A stretch of 64,000 bases of DNA. Source: Liolophura sinensis. Its lineage: Eukaryota; Mollusca; Polyplacophora; Chitonida; Chitonidae. Below, in pieces: positions 62,969 to 64,000 of this stretch. Position 1 is the stretch's first letter, and each line of letters begins with the position of its first letter. The notes under the pieces were generated by a model, which saw only the letters and a list, made by a program, of their open reading frames with translations, did not search any database and had not been told where the DNA came from. Position numbers and translations under genes: made by a program. The stretch covers positions 3,906,001 through 3,970,000 of the forward strand of contig NC_088304.1 of the NCBI RefSeq assembly GCF_032854445.1, read 5' to 3'.

Positions 62969-63087
62969 ATGGACGCTGAGAGACTTGTCAAGCCATCGTG
63001 GTTGTCGGTTCCAAAGGCTATCCTGTTCATCGGACTGCTCATGTGTTTTACCCTTCACTTTGCGGAATCATCATTTAGAAGAAATGG
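62969..63087 (+). CDS. Probable first coding exon of an unidentified membrane or secreted protein
   Basis: From ATG at 62969 the frame reads MDAERLVKPSWLSVPKAILF, then IGLLMCFTLHFAESSFRRN, and ends AATGG|GTAAGC, a good donor. A basic N-terminus with a ~15-residue hydrophobic stretch (AILFIGLLMCFTLHF) resembles a type II signal anchor or signal peptide, as in Golgi glycosyltransferases or sulfotransferases. The family cannot be told from one exon. The next exon should lie beyond the window or after the 29-bp array. Confidence 0.55.
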
Positions 63088-63720
63088 GTAAGCCTCGCTT
63101 TTCCTTCCAGGAAATAGTATTTTCTGTGAAGTTCGATTTCAAATCAAGTCATCCAGTTATCAAATTATGATTGCCATTTAATAGCGAAAGTTTATCTCGA
63201 AGTCACATATTTTGAAACTTCCCCCGTATATGGAAACTTCCACCGTGTTGAACTAAATCGCCCCCTTGGTTATATGAACAGTTCCAATAAAAGCGCAGCT
63301 GAAAAACATACTTTGTTATCGACAACTTATATTCTAGCATATTCTATGTACACGATTTCAAAACTGATTCCACTCAGCCGCCTAGAACATACCTTGCGTC
63401 TTTCCAATATCCTTGAATACTGTTGACTGCTTCTTTTTGCTCAACATGTAAAACGGCTAGCCTCCATTTCTGTGGAATAAGATTCATGGAATTATTCCCA
63501 GCCCTTCTGCTGTAAGTTCTACAGATGGCCAAATGTCTTAAAGTGAAACGAGGCTTGTGGTATGTTAACGATGTTAAGGATGTAGCTAGCTTATTAAAGT
63601 ATATCTTTTGGCATTTTGGCATTGCATGGGCTAGGTACAGACACAGACATGTTCATCAACCATGCAGCCTGTATTCCTAGTTAATCCCACAGTGTGTTTA
63701 GTTGTAAATGTTGAACTTGA

Positions 63721-64000
63721 AGGTGACATGGAGGGGTGGAAACGGTCAGGGGTGACATGAAGGGATGGAAACGGTCAGAGGTGACATGGATGGGTGGAAA
63801 CGGTCAGAGGTGAAATGTAGGGTCAGAGGTGACATGGAGGGGTGGAAACGGTCAGAGGTGACATGGAGGGGGGGGGGGTACAGTCAGAGGTGACATGGAG
63901 GGGCGGAAACCGTCAGAGGTGACATGGAGGGGTGGAGACCGCCAGAGGTGACATGGAGGGTTGGAAACGGCCAGGGGTGACATGAAAGGGTGGAAACGGT
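63721..64000. repeat. 29-bp minisatellite running to the window edge
   Basis: AGGTGACATGGAGGGGTGG then AAACGGTCAG, about ten copies with variants (GAAACCGTCAG, a G-run insertion near 63869). It continues past the window end. Confidence 0.93.

Overview
The window is animal nuclear DNA with spliced genes, GT-AG introns, long AT-rich intergenic stretches and many minisatellites. Gene content (axonemal dynein, TMEM134, MIF, fasciclin, PREY, RPP29) is generic metazoan. A tRNA-headed SINE with an (AAAT)n tail, scattered at least a dozen times, has the look of SINEs of molluscs and other lophotrochozoans. I therefore favour a marine lophotrochozoan, but no single gene proves the species. No prokaryotic operon, CRISPR array or intact virus is present.

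Layout. 89-8185 (+): ten 3'-terminal exons of an axonemal dynein heavy chain, best matched to DNAH10, with a long 3' UTR to about 9.83 kb. 9.8-18.7 kb: non-coding, with a SINE fragment and a 1.5-kb 64/68-bp satellite-like array. 18766-27865 (-): complete seven-exon TMEM134. 28223-29724 (+): a macrophage migration inhibitory factor (MIF) gene, head-to-head with TMEM134. 30564-33201 (-): a secreted protein with two fasciclin (FAS1) domains and a TATA box; its first two exons show apparent single-base frame breaks. 33.9-38.9 kb: minisatellites, a SINE and a Ty3/Gypsy fossil fragment. 39404-41681 (-): an unrecognised two-exon acidic protein with an internal repeat motif, a TATA box and CRE-like sites in its intron. 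44993-47931 (-): complete three-exon PYURF (PREY), head-to-head with 48316-56574 (+): complete six-exon POP4 (RNase P/MRP subunit p29). 56.7-57.2 kb: a TA-flanked MITE. 57-62.9 kb: mostly unannotated AT-rich DNA. 62969-63087 (+): a probable first coding exon of a membrane or secreted protein that continues beyond the window.

The most unusual signal is the relation between tandem repeats and splice sites. In the dynein gene, a 53-bp unit repeated 19 times begins exactly at a donor. A 16-bp unit forms the tract before an acceptor. An exon start with its acceptor has been duplicated once. A further exon start with its acceptor has been amplified 13 times as exact 84-bp (28-codon) units. A similar codon-multiple array (42 bp) lies in frame upstream of an acceptor in the acidic-protein gene. 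POP4 intron 4 carries a 2-kb array of 38-bp units with a six-unit higher-order repeat.

The genes form no single pathway. The arrangement suggests two divergent promoter pairs (TMEM134/MIF and PYURF/POP4), the second pairing a small mitochondrial-type protein with an RNA-processing subunit. Exon coordinates were read by eye from splice sites, reading phase and family similarity; no alignment or transcript evidence was available.
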